This document shows, in pieces, positions 9,343-18,482 of a stretch of 64,000 nt of DNA. The stretch covers positions 204,081 to 268,080 of the forward strand of contig PABH01000053.1 of the NCBI GenBank assembly GCA_002702705.1, in the 5' to 3' direction. Positions within the stretch are counted from its first letter, which is position 1. The number at the start of each line of letters is the position of its first letter. The position numbers and the translations under genes are program-made. This stretch comes from Anaerolineaceae bacterium (lineage in GTDB: Bacteria > Chloroflexota > Anaerolineae > Anaerolineales > Anaerolineaceae). Under the pieces are notes generated by a model that was not told the origin of the DNA, made no database searches, and saw nothing but the letters and a program-made list of their open reading frames with translations.

Positions 9343-9373
9343 GATAAATCCTGGACGCATTTGTCGAACAGGT

Positions 9374-9399
9374 AATAGCGCTCAGGCGCTATTTTTTTT
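9374..9399 (+). terminator. Riboswitch expression-platform terminator
   Basis: Arms AATAGCGC and GCGCTATT (8 bp, loop TCAG) are followed by eight T residues. It lies between the aptamer and gcvH, as expected for a glycine-ON transcription switch. Confidence 0.85.
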
Positions 9400-9442
9400 C
9401 CAAAGAACTAAATAATCCCAAAAGAGAAAATAGGAGCAAAAA

Positions 9443-9835
9443 ATGAACAATCCCACCAATTTAAAATACACAAAATCTGATGAATGGATAAAAGTTGATG
9501 GAAATATCGCTACAATTGGTATTTCAGATTATGCACAATCACAATTATCCGATATTGTTTACCTTGAGTATTTGGTCGATGTTGATGATGAAGTGTCCAA
9601 AGGGGACGCATGTGTCACACTTGAATCAGTGAAAGCCGCTGCGGATGTGAACTGTCCACTTTCCGGAAAGGTTACAGAAATTAATGAATCATTAAGTGAT
9701 GAATTTGAAGCTGTTAACTCTGATCCATTTGGTAAAGCTTGGATGGTGAAAATCGAATTTACTGATGCATCCGAGTTGGATGAATATATGACAGCGGAAG
9801 AATACTCAAAATATAATGAAGAGCGAGAACACTAA
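9443..9835 (+). CDS. gcvH: Glycine cleavage system H protein
   Basis: The 130-residue protein matches GcvH, the lipoyl carrier that shuttles the aminomethyl group between P, T and L proteins. The lipoylation site is Lys64 in TLESVKAAADV. The YTKSDEWI start and the FGKAWMVKIE end are typical. SD AGGAG precedes the ATG. It is the first gene after the glycine riboswitch, and its stop overlaps the gcvPA start by one base. Confidence 0.96.
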   Translation: MNNPTNLKYTKSDEWIKVDGNIATIGISDYAQSQLSDIVYLEYLVDVDDEVSKGDACVTLESVKAAADVNCPLSGKVTEINESLSDEFEAVNSDPFGKAWMVKIEFTDASELDEYMTAEEYSKYNEEREH

Positions 9836-11184
9836 TGTTCATACCAAATAGTGATGCAGATCGTGAAGAAATGCTCCGCACGATTGGTATCAAAAAATTA
9901 GATGATTTATTTGCTGACGTGCCGGATCATTTAAAATATCCGGTTCTAAACATTCCAGATGGCAAAACAGAAATGGAAGCTATTCAGGATGTTAAAGATT
10001 TGGCAGCTGTTAATGATTCACTCGATGAATTAGTCTCATTTTTAGGTGCAGGGGCTTACCATCATTACATCCCTGCCGCTGTGGATGCGATTATAAGCCG
10101 CGGTGAATTCCTAACCGCTTATACTCCCTACCAACCTGAAGTATCACAGGGCACATTACAAGCTGTTTTTGAGTACCAAAGCCTGGTAGCAGCTTTAACA
10201 GGCATGGAAATCAGCAACGCATCGCATTATGATGGTGCGACAGCTGCTGCGGAAGCTTGTGTATTAGCTTACCACCATTTCCGGGGAAAAAAATCAAAAT
10301 TTGTTCTTTCTGCCAATCTCAATCCACAATATCGAGAAACCATCCGAACTTACTTTTTGGGAACAGATAAAATTAAAATTGTTGGGGATGAAACCCAGTG
10401 CGGTCCACAAGATCCAAATGAGTTGTTAGCATTAATCGATTCATCAACCGCTCTTGTTTACATCCAATATCCCGATTTCTTCGGCTGCATTCGTGACTAT
10501 ACTGAATTCGCCAAAGAAGTGCATGCAAGAGGGGCACTTTTAGCTATTTCTGTAAATCCCATTGCTTTAGGCTTATTAAAACCACCTGGAGAATTTGATG
10601 CTGATATTGTCACTGGTGAGGGTCAACCTTTAGGGATACCTTTGTCTTTTGGCGGGCCATATTTAGGCTTATTTGCAGCGAAAAAAGAATTTGTTCGAAA
10701 ATTAGCCGGAAGAATTGTAGGTGAAACTGTTGATAAGGATGGCAAAAAAGGATATGTGTTAACATTGACGGCTAGAGAACAACATATTCGCCGTGAACGG
10801 GCTACTTCCAATATATGCACCAATCAAGGTTTAATTGCTTTGGCTTCCACAATTTATATGTCGCTCTTAGGAAAGAATGGGTTACAACAAGTGGCAAAAT
10901 TGTGTTATGACAAAGCTCATTACGCCGCAGAACAAATCAACAATATACCCGGTTTTGAAGTCGTTGCATGCGGAGACTTTTTTAATGAATTCATCGTCCA
11001 TTGCCCAATTCCTGTAGAAGAACTCAACGAAAAATTGTTGGAACATGATGTTCTTGGTGGTTACGATCTATCAGCTGATTACGATGAGATGAATAATCAT
11101 TTGTTGGTAGCCGTCACGGAATTAAATACCAAAGAAGAAATAGACTTTTTTGTTGAAACACTTAAGGAGGTGACCAATGACTGA
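9835..11184 (+). CDS. gcvPA: Glycine dehydrogenase (decarboxylating) subunit 1
   Basis: The 449-residue protein is the N-terminal half-subunit of a two-part P protein, which decarboxylates glycine and loads the aminomethyl group onto lipoyl-GcvH. Visible signatures are FLGAGAYHHYIP, YTPYQPEVSQGTLQ and the EGQPLGIPLSFGGPYLG segment followed by RRERATSNICTNQ. This half lacks the PLP lysine, which is in the partner subunit. The start overlaps gcvH (ATGT/TAATG arrangement), indicating translational coupling. Confidence 0.96.
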   Translation: MFIPNSDADREEMLRTIGIKKLDDLFADVPDHLKYPVLNIPDGKTEMEAIQDVKDLAAVNDSLDELVSFLGAGAYHHYIPAAVDAIISRGEFLTAYTPYQPEVSQGTLQAVFEYQSLVAALTGMEISNASHYDGATAAAEACVLAYHHFRGKKSKFVLSANLNPQYRETIRTYFLGTDKIKIVGDETQCGPQDPNELLALIDSSTALVYIQYPDFFGCIRDYTEFAKEVHARGALLAISVNPIALGLLKPPGEFDADIVTGEGQPLGIPLSFGGPYLGLFAAKKEFVRKLAGRIVGETVDKDGKKGYVLTLTAREQHIRRERATSNICTNQGLIALASTIYMSLLGKNGLQQVAKLCYDKAHYAAEQINNIPGFEVVACGDFFNEFIVHCPIPVEELNEKLLEHDVLGGYDLSADYDEMNNHLLVAVTELNTKEEIDFFVETLKEVTND

Positions 11185-12643
11185 ACCAACTATTTTTGAA
11201 TTATCATCTCCTGGTCGAAAAGGGGTTACTTTTCCAAAAAGTGACGTGCCAGAAACCAAAGTTCCTCAAAACCTGGCCAGAACTATTCTTCCTATGCCCG
11301 AAGTCTCGGAAATTGATGTAATCCGTCATTTTACCCGGCTTTCACAGTTAAATTATTGTATTGATACTGGTTTCTATCCGTTAGGATCATGCACCATGAA
11401 ATACAATCCAAAGATTAACGAAGTTGCCGCCAGACTTCCAGGTATTGCAAATGTCCACCCTTTACAGCCGGAAGTCACGGTTCAAGGTAATTTGGCATTA
11501 ATGTACGAACTGCAGCAGTGGTTATTGGAAATAAGTGGTTTCGCAGGTATAACCATGCAGCCAGCAGCAGGGGCGCATGGTGAATATGTTGGTATTTTGA
11601 TTATTCGGGCGTACCACCTCTCACGAGGAGACAAACAACGAACAAAAATGCTCATTCCGGATTCAGCACATGGAACAAACCCTGCCAGCTCGTCTATGAG
11701 TGGATTTGATGTTGTTAAAGTCGCTACGGATGAAAATGGTAATGTGGACCTTGATTCCTTAAGATCAGTTTGTGATGATAAAGTAGCAGGCCTGATGCTG
11801 ACCAATCCGAATACATTAGGACTTTTTGAACAACAGGTCCAAGAAGTTGCACAAATTGTTCATGAGGCAGGAGGTTTGGTCTATGGAGATGGTGCTAATT
11901 TAAATGCACTTTTGGGTATCGTTAGACCCGGCGATCTAGGTATAGATGTTATGCACTTCAACCTGCATAAAACCTTCTCTACACCACATGGTGGCGGGGG
12001 TCCGGGATCTGGCCCTGTTGGTGTCGTTGAGAAACTGATCGACTTTTTACCTTTCCCAGTTGTGGAAATGTTGGAACCAGCAACAGCAGAGCTTCCCCCA
12101 TATTTCGGATTGGTTAAACCTCTTCATTCAATTGGCCGTATAAAATCCTTTAATGGGCATTTTGGAATGATGGTTAGGGCTTATACATATATCAATATGT
12201 ATGGAGGGAATGGATTAAGAAGAATTGGCGAAAATGCCGTATTAAATGCCAATTATTTAATGAGCTTAGTGAAAGACACCTATAAATTAGCATATGATCG
12301 TTCCTGTATGCATGAATTTGTTGTGGAAGGTCACTGGGCAGATGCGCCAGACATTCACGCATTGGATATTGCCAAACGTCTGATGGATTACAACTTCCAT
12401 CCACCCACAAATTACTTCCCATTAATTGTCCCGGAAGCATTGATGATTGAACCAACTGAAACGGAAAGCAAACAATCTCTGGATGATTTTGCAAACGCCC
12501 TTTTACAAATCGCCAAAGAAGCAAAAGAAAATCCACAATTATTAAAAGATGCACCGCATAATACGCCAATTGGAAGGCTGGACGAGGTAAAAGCAGCAAA
12601 GGATTTGGTTTTATGCTGTTGGATTCCTGAAAATTATCAATAA
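11177..12643 (+). CDS. gcvPB: Glycine dehydrogenase (decarboxylating) subunit 2
   Basis: This 488-residue subunit carries the PLP site of the split P protein: Lys265 in NLHKTFSTPHGGGG. FYPLGSCTMKYNP and DSAHGTNPASS are also characteristic. The start overlaps the end of gcvPA by eight bases, and AAGGAGGTG lies just upstream of it. No gcvT or lpd follows: a strong terminator closes the operon, so those components must be encoded elsewhere. Confidence 0.96.
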   Translation: MTEPTIFELSSPGRKGVTFPKSDVPETKVPQNLARTILPMPEVSEIDVIRHFTRLSQLNYCIDTGFYPLGSCTMKYNPKINEVAARLPGIANVHPLQPEVTVQGNLALMYELQQWLLEISGFAGITMQPAAGAHGEYVGILIIRAYHLSRGDKQRTKMLIPDSAHGTNPASSSMSGFDVVKVATDENGNVDLDSLRSVCDDKVAGLMLTNPNTLGLFEQQVQEVAQIVHEAGGLVYGDGANLNALLGIVRPGDLGIDVMHFNLHKTFSTPHGGGGPGSGPVGVVEKLIDFLPFPVVEMLEPATAELPPYFGLVKPLHSIGRIKSFNGHFGMMVRAYTYINMYGGNGLRRIGENAVLNANYLMSLVKDTYKLAYDRSCMHEFVVEGHWADAPDIHALDIAKRLMDYNFHPPTNYFPLIVPEALMIEPTETESKQSLDDFANALLQIAKEAKENPQLLKDAPHNTPIGRLDEVKAAKDLVLCCWIPENYQ

Positions 12644-12656
12644 AGATTCAAAATAC

Positions 12657-12686
12657 AAAAGAGCTTGGATTTCTCCAAGCTCTTTT
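12657..12686 (+). terminator. Terminator of the gcv operon
   Basis: A 13-bp stem (AAAAGAGCTTGGA with TCCAAGCTCTTTT) with a TTTC loop, followed by GTTTTAATTT. Confidence 0.85.
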
Positions 12687-12799
12687 GTTTTAATTTAACA
12701 AATTATTTATGGTCTTTTTAAAACAATTTCTGAAAATTCTTATAAAATCAATATATTCAATTTATTATCAAAATTATTTATTCATGAAAGGAGGTTTAC

Positions 12800-12943
12800 A
12801 TGTTATTGTCCAAAGAACAAGGACAAGGTTTACTTGAATATGCTTTAATAATTTCATTAGTTGTCGTAATCGTTATCGTCCTTGTTTATTTAATTGGCCC
12901 ACAAGTTGGTAATATGTATAGTGATGTTATAGAAATAATTTAA
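12800..12943 (+). CDS. Orphan Flp-type (type IVb) pilin, 47 residues
   Basis: This very small gene has an ideal SD, AAGGAGG, before its ATG, and a powerful terminator right after it. The peptide has a short polar leader ending at Gly8, followed by QGLLEY. That is the Flp prepilin processing pattern (Gly, then Glu at +5 and Tyr at +6). A run of about 20 aliphatic residues (15-33) follows, then a short polar tail. Such pilins are cleaved by a TadV-like peptidase and assembled by the Tad machinery, or act as minor pseudopilins. No tad genes are nearby, so it is an orphan here. The terminators on both sides suggest a single-gene, possibly highly expressed transcript. Confidence 0.75.
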   Translation: MLLSKEQGQGLLEYALIISLVVVIVIVLVYLIGPQVGNMYSDVIEII

Positions 12944-12951
12944 GCAAGATC

Positions 12952-13001
12952 TATTTTAACAGAAAAAGCCGGAAAAAATTCCGGCTTTTTCTGTTAAAAT
13001 A
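12952..13001. terminator. Very long terminator hairpin after the flp-like gene
   Basis: A perfect 23-bp stem (12952-12974 with 12979-13001) around an AAAA loop. Its core is AAAAAGCCGG/CCGGCTTTTT, with the T-run within the right arm, and it could work in both directions. Confidence 0.8.
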
Positions 13002-13147
13002 ATACCTATTATCTTTTATGAAAACATCTTAGAAGGAATAACGCTATAAAAAACAACTCGTTCCGACTGTTAAATCATTTACAAAAAAAGAATTTCGATC
13101 ACATCGATAAATTTCCTGGTGATACAGGGAATCCTTTTGATGTTATC

Positions 13148-14194
13148 TTGCATTTCTTTAACAAAATACAATTCATTCCATTAATTATATTCATATTAAT
13201 TCTGTTTATCCTTACCGGAGTTGTGGCATTATTTACTTTCATGCGGTGGATACCACTTTTATTCTTTTGTCTGGTTGATTTGTTGATTTTGTATTTTATA
13301 CCACAAATAAAAATTTCATTTGGTCCACCGAAACCACAGGCATTATTATTGATGTTTTTAAGAACACCGTTTATTTGGCTGCCTTTGCCGATAAACCTTG
13401 TTTTTCAAATTATTGGAACAGGTCTGGTAATTTGGGGTTTTATTTATGAACCGAGCAGAATCAACATTACACATAAAGAAATCAACACCCATCTCCATAC
13501 CGATCAAACAACAAAGTTTATCCATATCGGGGACCTTCATTTAGAAAAAATCGGTCGTAGAGAAGAAGAACTACTGACCAAGCTCACAATTACAAAGCCA
13601 GACTTTATTCTCTTTACTGGTGATTTTTTAAACCTTTCCTACCGTTCTAATCCGGAAGCCATAAAAACGGTAGCTGAATATTTTAACAAAATCCAACAAA
13701 TAGCACCAATCTATTGGGTAACAGGTAGTCCTGCAGTTGACCTAGAAAAGTCAATTACTGAAATAGATTCATTAACTCAAGCAACATGGATAAAAGATTC
13801 AGCGATCCTCATTAAGAACAATATCGAATTAATTGGGATAAATTGTACGCACCAACCTCAAAACGATATTTTAAAATTAGATATTGTAAAGCGAATCAAT
13901 CAACCCGTTTTCACAATATTGATTTATCACTCACCTGATCTAATTTTAGAATTAGATTCACACAAAATTGACCTTATGTTATCTGGCCATACTCATGGAG
14001 GACAAGTTCGGTTTCCCTTGATTGGAGCACTTTTTACTGGTTCATTATATGGAAGAAATTTACAGGCGGGAGAATACTGGTTTCATAATACAATGCTTTA
14101 TATCACCCGAGGAATTGGATTGGAAGGTCTGGGAGCACCACGAGTCAGGTTTTTATGCCCTCCAGAAATCATCGAATGGACAATTCGACATTAA
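13148..14194 (+). CDS. Membrane-anchored metallophosphoesterase, YkuE-like
   Basis: Three hydrophobic segments (about residues 8-33, 35-52 and 66-100) are followed by a calcineurin-type phosphoesterase domain. Its motifs are IGDLHLE (127-133), FTGDFLN, a YHSPD segment, SGHTHGGQ and a C-terminal RGIG. The fold uses two metals to cleave phosphoesters; YkuE-type enzymes act at the membrane. In the family, motif GN(H) normally lies between GD and the later histidines. Here the position reads TGSPAVD, so one metal/proton-donor residue (Asn-His) appears missing. The start is uncertain: I list TTG 13148. The frame stays open upstream to 13022, AGAAGGA sits at 13031-13037, and no ATG is available before residue 31. 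Confidence 0.65.
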   Translation: MHFFNKIQFIPLIIFILILFILTGVVALFTFMRWIPLLFFCLVDLLILYFIPQIKISFGPPKPQALLLMFLRTPFIWLPLPINLVFQIIGTGLVIWGFIYEPSRINITHKEINTHLHTDQTTKFIHIGDLHLEKIGRREEELLTKLTITKPDFILFTGDFLNLSYRSNPEAIKTVAEYFNKIQQIAPIYWVTGSPAVDLEKSITEIDSLTQATWIKDSAILIKNNIELIGINCTHQPQNDILKLDIVKRINQPVFTILIYHSPDLILELDSHKIDLMLSGHTHGGQVRFPLIGALFTGSLYGRNLQAGEYWFHNTMLYITRGIGLEGLGAPRVRFLCPPEIIEWTIRH

Positions 14195-14208
14195 ACCAAG
14201 GAGTAAAA

Positions 14209-15612
14209 ATGGAATTCACTCTAACAGAAAAAACAATACATTACTATGATACCAAACCAAATTATGTTACTTTAAAGATCTTGGAAGCAGGACAGCAAAA
14301 CCAATCCGTTTATCAAGGATATTTAGAAATTGATTTTAATACAACCGATAATATTTTGGTTTGCCAAACTGGGAAATTCTCAGAGTTATCTGTCCAAAAA
14401 GCCCGTTTATTAGGCGGAACAATTTCAACTTGGTTAAAAAAACATGGAATTAATAACATTTGTTTACCTAACGAAGATGAAGATATTTTTTCCATAACCA
14501 ACCATTTCTACCCTTTTTTTGAAGGCTTTTTTATAGGTGGTTATTCATTTGACAAATACAAACAAACTGACCGCAAAAATTGGTCAATCGCGGTTCATTT
14601 ACCAAAGAAATATGCAGATAAAAATGAAGGGCTAATTAATATCCAAAAATATGCACTTGCGATGGATATTGCTCGCACTTTAGGAAATGAACCAGCAAAT
14701 GTCATAAATCCTGTCAGTCTTGCAGAAACCTGTCGCCAATTAGGTGATCAATACGGATTTACCGTAAAAATAATGGATGAGATAGAGCTAACAAACATAG
14801 GTGCTGGGGGCGTTTTATCCGTTGGACAGGGAAGCGTAAATAAATCTCGGTTAATCGTATTAGAGCATAACGGGCTGCAGGATAATGAAAATCCAATCGT
14901 ATTGGTTGGAAAGGCAATCACCTTTGATACAGGTGGGTATTCCTTAAAAAGCGTAGAAGGAATACAAGGCATGAAATATGACAAACTTGGCGGAATAACC
15001 GTAATCGGTCTTATGTTAGCAGCTGCTTTATTAAATCTCCCCCAGCGAATAGTGGGAATTATCGCCGCAGCAGAAAACATGGTTTCCGATTTCGCTTATC
15101 GTCCGGACGACATCATTAAAACACTTTCAGGAAAAACGGTGGAAATAATAACAACAGACGCGGAAGGAAGGCTTGTCCTTGCAGATGGCTTAACCTACGC
15201 GCAAAACAATTATTCCCCAAAATACTTAATAGATTTTGCCACCCTTACCGGAGGGATTGTCACTGCACTTGGAAATGTTCGTGCTGGTCTCTTTAGTAAT
15301 AATGATGATCTCGCACAAAAACTTTTCACAGCGGGAGAAAACAGTGCTGAAAAACTGTGGCGTATGCCTTTGGATGATGAGTATTTTGATTTCATAAAAG
15401 GAGATTTTGCTGATCTTAAAAATTCTGGTGGTCGAAAAGGCCATCCGATTATGGGTGGGATTTTCTTAAAACAATTTATCCAAAACAACACACCTTGGGC
15501 ACATATCGATATTGCAGGCACTTCCAAAAATGATAAGGCAGATGGTTTGAATCCGATCGGTGCAAATGGTTTTGGTATCCGATTAATGCTTGAATTTATA
15601 AAAAACCTCTAA
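14209..15612 (+). CDS. pepA: Leucyl aminopeptidase, M17 family
   Basis: The 467-residue M17 enzyme removes N-terminal amino acids in the cytosol using two metals. The metal and catalytic motifs are visible: GKAITFDTGGYSLK (Lys and Asp ligands), KYDKLGG, and TTDAEGRLVLADGL, where the usual NTDAEGRL has Thr for Asn. I start at 14209 because AAGGAG lies eight bases before that ATG and the longer frame would overlap the preceding gene. A hairpin terminator follows. Confidence 0.9.
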   Translation: MEFTLTEKTIHYYDTKPNYVTLKILEAGQQNQSVYQGYLEIDFNTTDNILVCQTGKFSELSVQKARLLGGTISTWLKKHGINNICLPNEDEDIFSITNHFYPFFEGFFIGGYSFDKYKQTDRKNWSIAVHLPKKYADKNEGLINIQKYALAMDIARTLGNEPANVINPVSLAETCRQLGDQYGFTVKIMDEIELTNIGAGGVLSVGQGSVNKSRLIVLEHNGLQDNENPIVLVGKAITFDTGGYSLKSVEGIQGMKYDKLGGITVIGLMLAAALLNLPQRIVGIIAAAENMVSDFAYRPDDIIKTLSGKTVEIITTDAEGRLVLADGLTYAQNNYSPKYLIDFATLTGGIVTALGNVRAGLFSNNDDLAQKLFTAGENSAEKLWRMPLDDEYFDFIKGDFADLKNSGGRKGHPIMGGIFLKQFIQNNTPWAHIDIAGTSKNDKADGLNPIGANGFGIRLMLEFIKNL

Positions 15613-15620
15613 TAGTATAA

Positions 15621-15651
15621 AACAGGCTGCTCCTTGTTGGAGCAGCCTGTT
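15621..15651. terminator. Bidirectional terminator between pepA and alaS
   Basis: A 13-bp stem (AACAGGCTGCTCC with GGAGCAGCCTGTT) with loop TTGTT lies between convergent stops, with short T-rich sequence beyond each end. Confidence 0.8.
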
Positions 15652-15654
15652 CTT

Positions 15655-18390
15655 CTATTTAATCATTTCATTTAATAAATCTGGCACTTTATCTAAGGCA
15701 GCTTGTAATTTTTCAGGGTCCTTTCCCCCAGCCTGAGCTAAGGCTGGTTTTCCACCCCCACCTCCGCCAACCATCTGCGCTAAAGCCCGCACTAGATTTC
15801 CAGCGTGTGCTCCACGTTTGATTGCTCCAACGCTAGCCGCTGCAACAATCAAAGGTTTGTCATTGATCACACTAGCGACTACAATCACTCCAATATCATA
15901 TTTTTCCCGGAATTTATCGGTAAGGGATCGAAGCACATCGTTATCCGCTTCTGGCAATACTTTTACAAATACTTTAATACCATTGATATCATCAACATCT
16001 GTAAATTGAGTATCAAATACTGCGGCGGCTGCTTCTTTTTTAATTCGTGTTATTTCTTTTCGCTCTGTTTCTAATTCGCTTCGTAAACCGTTTACCTTAT
16101 CAACAATATTTTCCGGTGGTGCAGATAAAAGCGCTGAGAGTTGTTTTACCATTTTCGAGCGGTTTTTAATCACCTCATAAGCACGAACACCTGTAATCGC
16201 TTCAATTCTCCGAATGCCGGCAGCTGCACTTCCTTCATTTATTATGATGAATGTACCGATGTCTGCAGTTTCATCCACATGCGTACCACCGCATAATTCA
16301 TATGATAATGTCTTATCATGGTCAATGATCTGCACCGTTCGCACATCTTCGGCGTATTTCTCACCAAATAACGCCATTGCACCTTCTTCTACCGCTTGAG
16401 AAAGTTTCTTTTCTTCTTTTCTCAGTGGATAGTTGCTTAAAATCTTTTGATTTACCCCGTCTTCCACCATTTCCAATTCTTTTTGAGTAAGACCTTCAGG
16501 ATGAGTAAAATCAAAACGCAGACGATCTGGAGCCACCAAAGACCCTGCCTGCCTTGCATGTTCACCAAGTACTTTTCTCAATTCTGCATGTAAAAGATGT
16601 GTAGCTGTGTGATTTCGCATGATTGCTTTCCGGCGATCTAAATCAACTTTTGCTACACCGATCACCCCAGATTGTACAGTACCTTTTTCAACGGTTCCCA
16701 AATGGACAATAACCCCAGCCGCTGGACGACGCACATCATTAATTTTAACAATCCAAGAATTATCTTCCGCTTCAATTATGCCTGTATCGGAAACTTGCCC
16801 ACCTGATTCAATGTAAAAATTCGTTTCAGGCAAGAGCAATTCCACATGATCACCTTCAAAAACCTGGTCAACAAACATACCATCTTTGAACAATGCTAAA
16901 ATTGCAACTTTTTTCTCTTCAATTGAGTAAGGATTGTACCGAACACCTATCTGGTCAAGAATATTTTTTTCTTTTAACTGTTCAAAAACATCACGATATA
17001 CATCAACATCATCCCCACCCATCAATCCAAATGCCTTACCTGCTCCAGACGCAACGCGGTGCATCTCCATAGCATCTTTAAACCCAGCCTCATCTACCTG
17101 GTACCCCTGTTCTCTTGCTATATCGCGGGTTAGTTCTAATGGTAAGCCATGGGTTGCATAAAGATCAAAAATCTTTTGACCATCCAAAATCGTTCCATTA
17201 TTACTTTGCAATTCCTCAAACAGTTCATTTAAGTACACTAGACCGGCATCCAAAGTTTTTTGGAATCTTTCCTCCTCACGAGTGATGTTATCCAAAATGG
17301 TCTTTTTATTCTTTTGTAATTCAGGGTATGCATCACCATAATTTTGGATAACTACCTCTGCAACCTGCGCCATAAAAGGTTCACTTAATCCTATTTTGCC
17401 AGCAAACCGAGCGGCTCTTCGAATAATCATACGACATATGTAATTTCTTCCAGTGTTTCCTGGAATAACGCCATCTGCGATTAAAAATGTTGCTGCACGA
17501 GAATGGTCTGCAATCACACGATAAGCAGTATAGTTGGCAAAAACAGCTTCATCTGACATGCCGGTTAAACTTTGCACTTTGTTTATTAATGGTTTTAATA
17601 AATCCGTCTGATAATTTGAGTTTGTATTTTGTAATACCGACACAATCCGTTCAAAACCCATACCTGTATCAACATGTGTGGATGCCAATGAAACCAATCG
17701 GTTTTCATCCAATCGGTTGTATTGAATAAATACATTGTTCCAGATTTCTAAGTAACGCTGGCAAACTCCATTAACCTGGCATTTATGGTCCTTATCGTCC
17801 TTCCGGTCGCAAAAATCTGGTCCACGATCAATATGAATTTCAGAGCACGGTCCACAAGGTCCGGTTTCTGCCATTTCCCAAAAATTATCCTTGCGCCCAA
17901 AGTAGAGTACATGATCCTTTATTAATCCAGGTTGTTCTCGCCAGATACCAGCCGCTTCTTCGTCAGTAGGAATTTCTTCTTTCTCATCTTTAAAAACGGT
18001 CACCCAAAGTTTGGATTTATCAATTTGCCAAACATCCGTTAATAATTCCCATGCCCAAGAAATTGCTTCTTTTTTATAATAATCTCCAAAGGACCAATTA
18101 CCTAACATCTCAAAAAAAGTATGGTGCCAATCATCTCGGCCAACATCATCAAGATCATTGTGTTTTCCTGCTACACGCATACATTTTTGAGAATTAACTG
18201 CCCGGGTATAAGGGCGTTGGTCGGTACCCAAAAATACGTCTTTAAACTGAACCATTCCGGCGTTTGTAAATAATAAAGTGGCATCACCACCCGGCACCAG
18301 TGAAGATGAAGGAACAAATGTGTGTCCTCGATCAACAAAAAATTGGATAAATGTTTTTCGAATCTGATTACCGGTTAAATCTTCTTTCAT
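15655..18390 (-). CDS. alaS: Alanyl-tRNA synthetase
   Basis: The 911-residue class II synthetase charges tRNA-Ala. The order of parts is: catalytic core (FVPSSSLVP, FKDVFLG, GRDDWHHTFFEMLGNWSFGDYYK), tRNA-recognition helices, the editing domain with zinc ligands in NHTATH and CGGTHV, and the C-Ala domain ending in a hexaglycine stretch (GGGGGGKPALAQAGG). It is a little longer than E. coli AlaRS (876). AGGGAGC precedes the ATG. It is transcribed alone, between two terminators. Confidence 0.97.
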   Translation of the reverse strand: MKEDLTGNQIRKTFIQFFVDRGHTFVPSSSLVPGGDATLLFTNAGMVQFKDVFLGTDQRPYTRAVNSQKCMRVAGKHNDLDDVGRDDWHHTFFEMLGNWSFGDYYKKEAISWAWELLTDVWQIDKSKLWVTVFKDEKEEIPTDEEAAGIWREQPGLIKDHVLYFGRKDNFWEMAETGPCGPCSEIHIDRGPDFCDRKDDKDHKCQVNGVCQRYLEIWNNVFIQYNRLDENRLVSLASTHVDTGMGFERIVSVLQNTNSNYQTDLLKPLINKVQSLTGMSDEAVFANYTAYRVIADHSRAATFLIADGVIPGNTGRNYICRMIIRRAARFAGKIGLSEPFMAQVAEVVIQNYGDAYPELQKNKKTILDNITREEERFQKTLDAGLVYLNELFEELQSNNGTILDGQKIFDLYATHGLPLELTRDIAREQGYQVDEAGFKDAMEMHRVASGAGKAFGLMGGDDVDVYRDVFEQLKEKNILDQIGVRYNPYSIEEKKVAILALFKDGMFVDQVFEGDHVELLLPETNFYIESGGQVSDTGIIEAEDNSWIVKINDVRRPAAGVIVHLGTVEKGTVQSGVIGVAKVDLDRRKAIMRNHTATHLLHAELRKVLGEHARQAGSLVAPDRLRFDFTHPEGLTQKELEMVEDGVNQKILSNYPLRKEEKKLSQAVEEGAMALFGEKYAEDVRTVQIIDHDKTLSYELCGGTHVDETADIGTFIIINEGSAAAGIRRIEAITGVRAYEVIKNRSKMVKQLSALLSAPPENIVDKVNGLRSELETERKEITRIKKEAAAAVFDTQFTDVDDINGIKVFVKVLPEADNDVLRSLTDKFREKYDIGVIVVASVINDKPLIVAAASVGAIKRGAHAGNLVRALAQMVGGGGGGKPALAQAGGKDPEKLQAALDKVPDLLNEMIK

Positions 18391-18417
18391 AATTGCTCCC
18401 TATCGTTAAAATTAAAA

Positions 18418-18441
18418 TGGGCAAGGAAATTACCTTGCCCA
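18418..18441 (-). terminator. Terminator closing the TPR/protease operon
   Basis: The 9-bp stem TGGGCAAGG/CCTTGCCCA with a 6-base loop is followed on the minus strand by TTTTAATTTTAAC. It lies between the protease gene stop (18483) and alaS. Confidence 0.75.
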
Positions 18442-18482
18442 CCATTATAAGCTATCCAATAGAGCACCGCAATAACTTCAGA

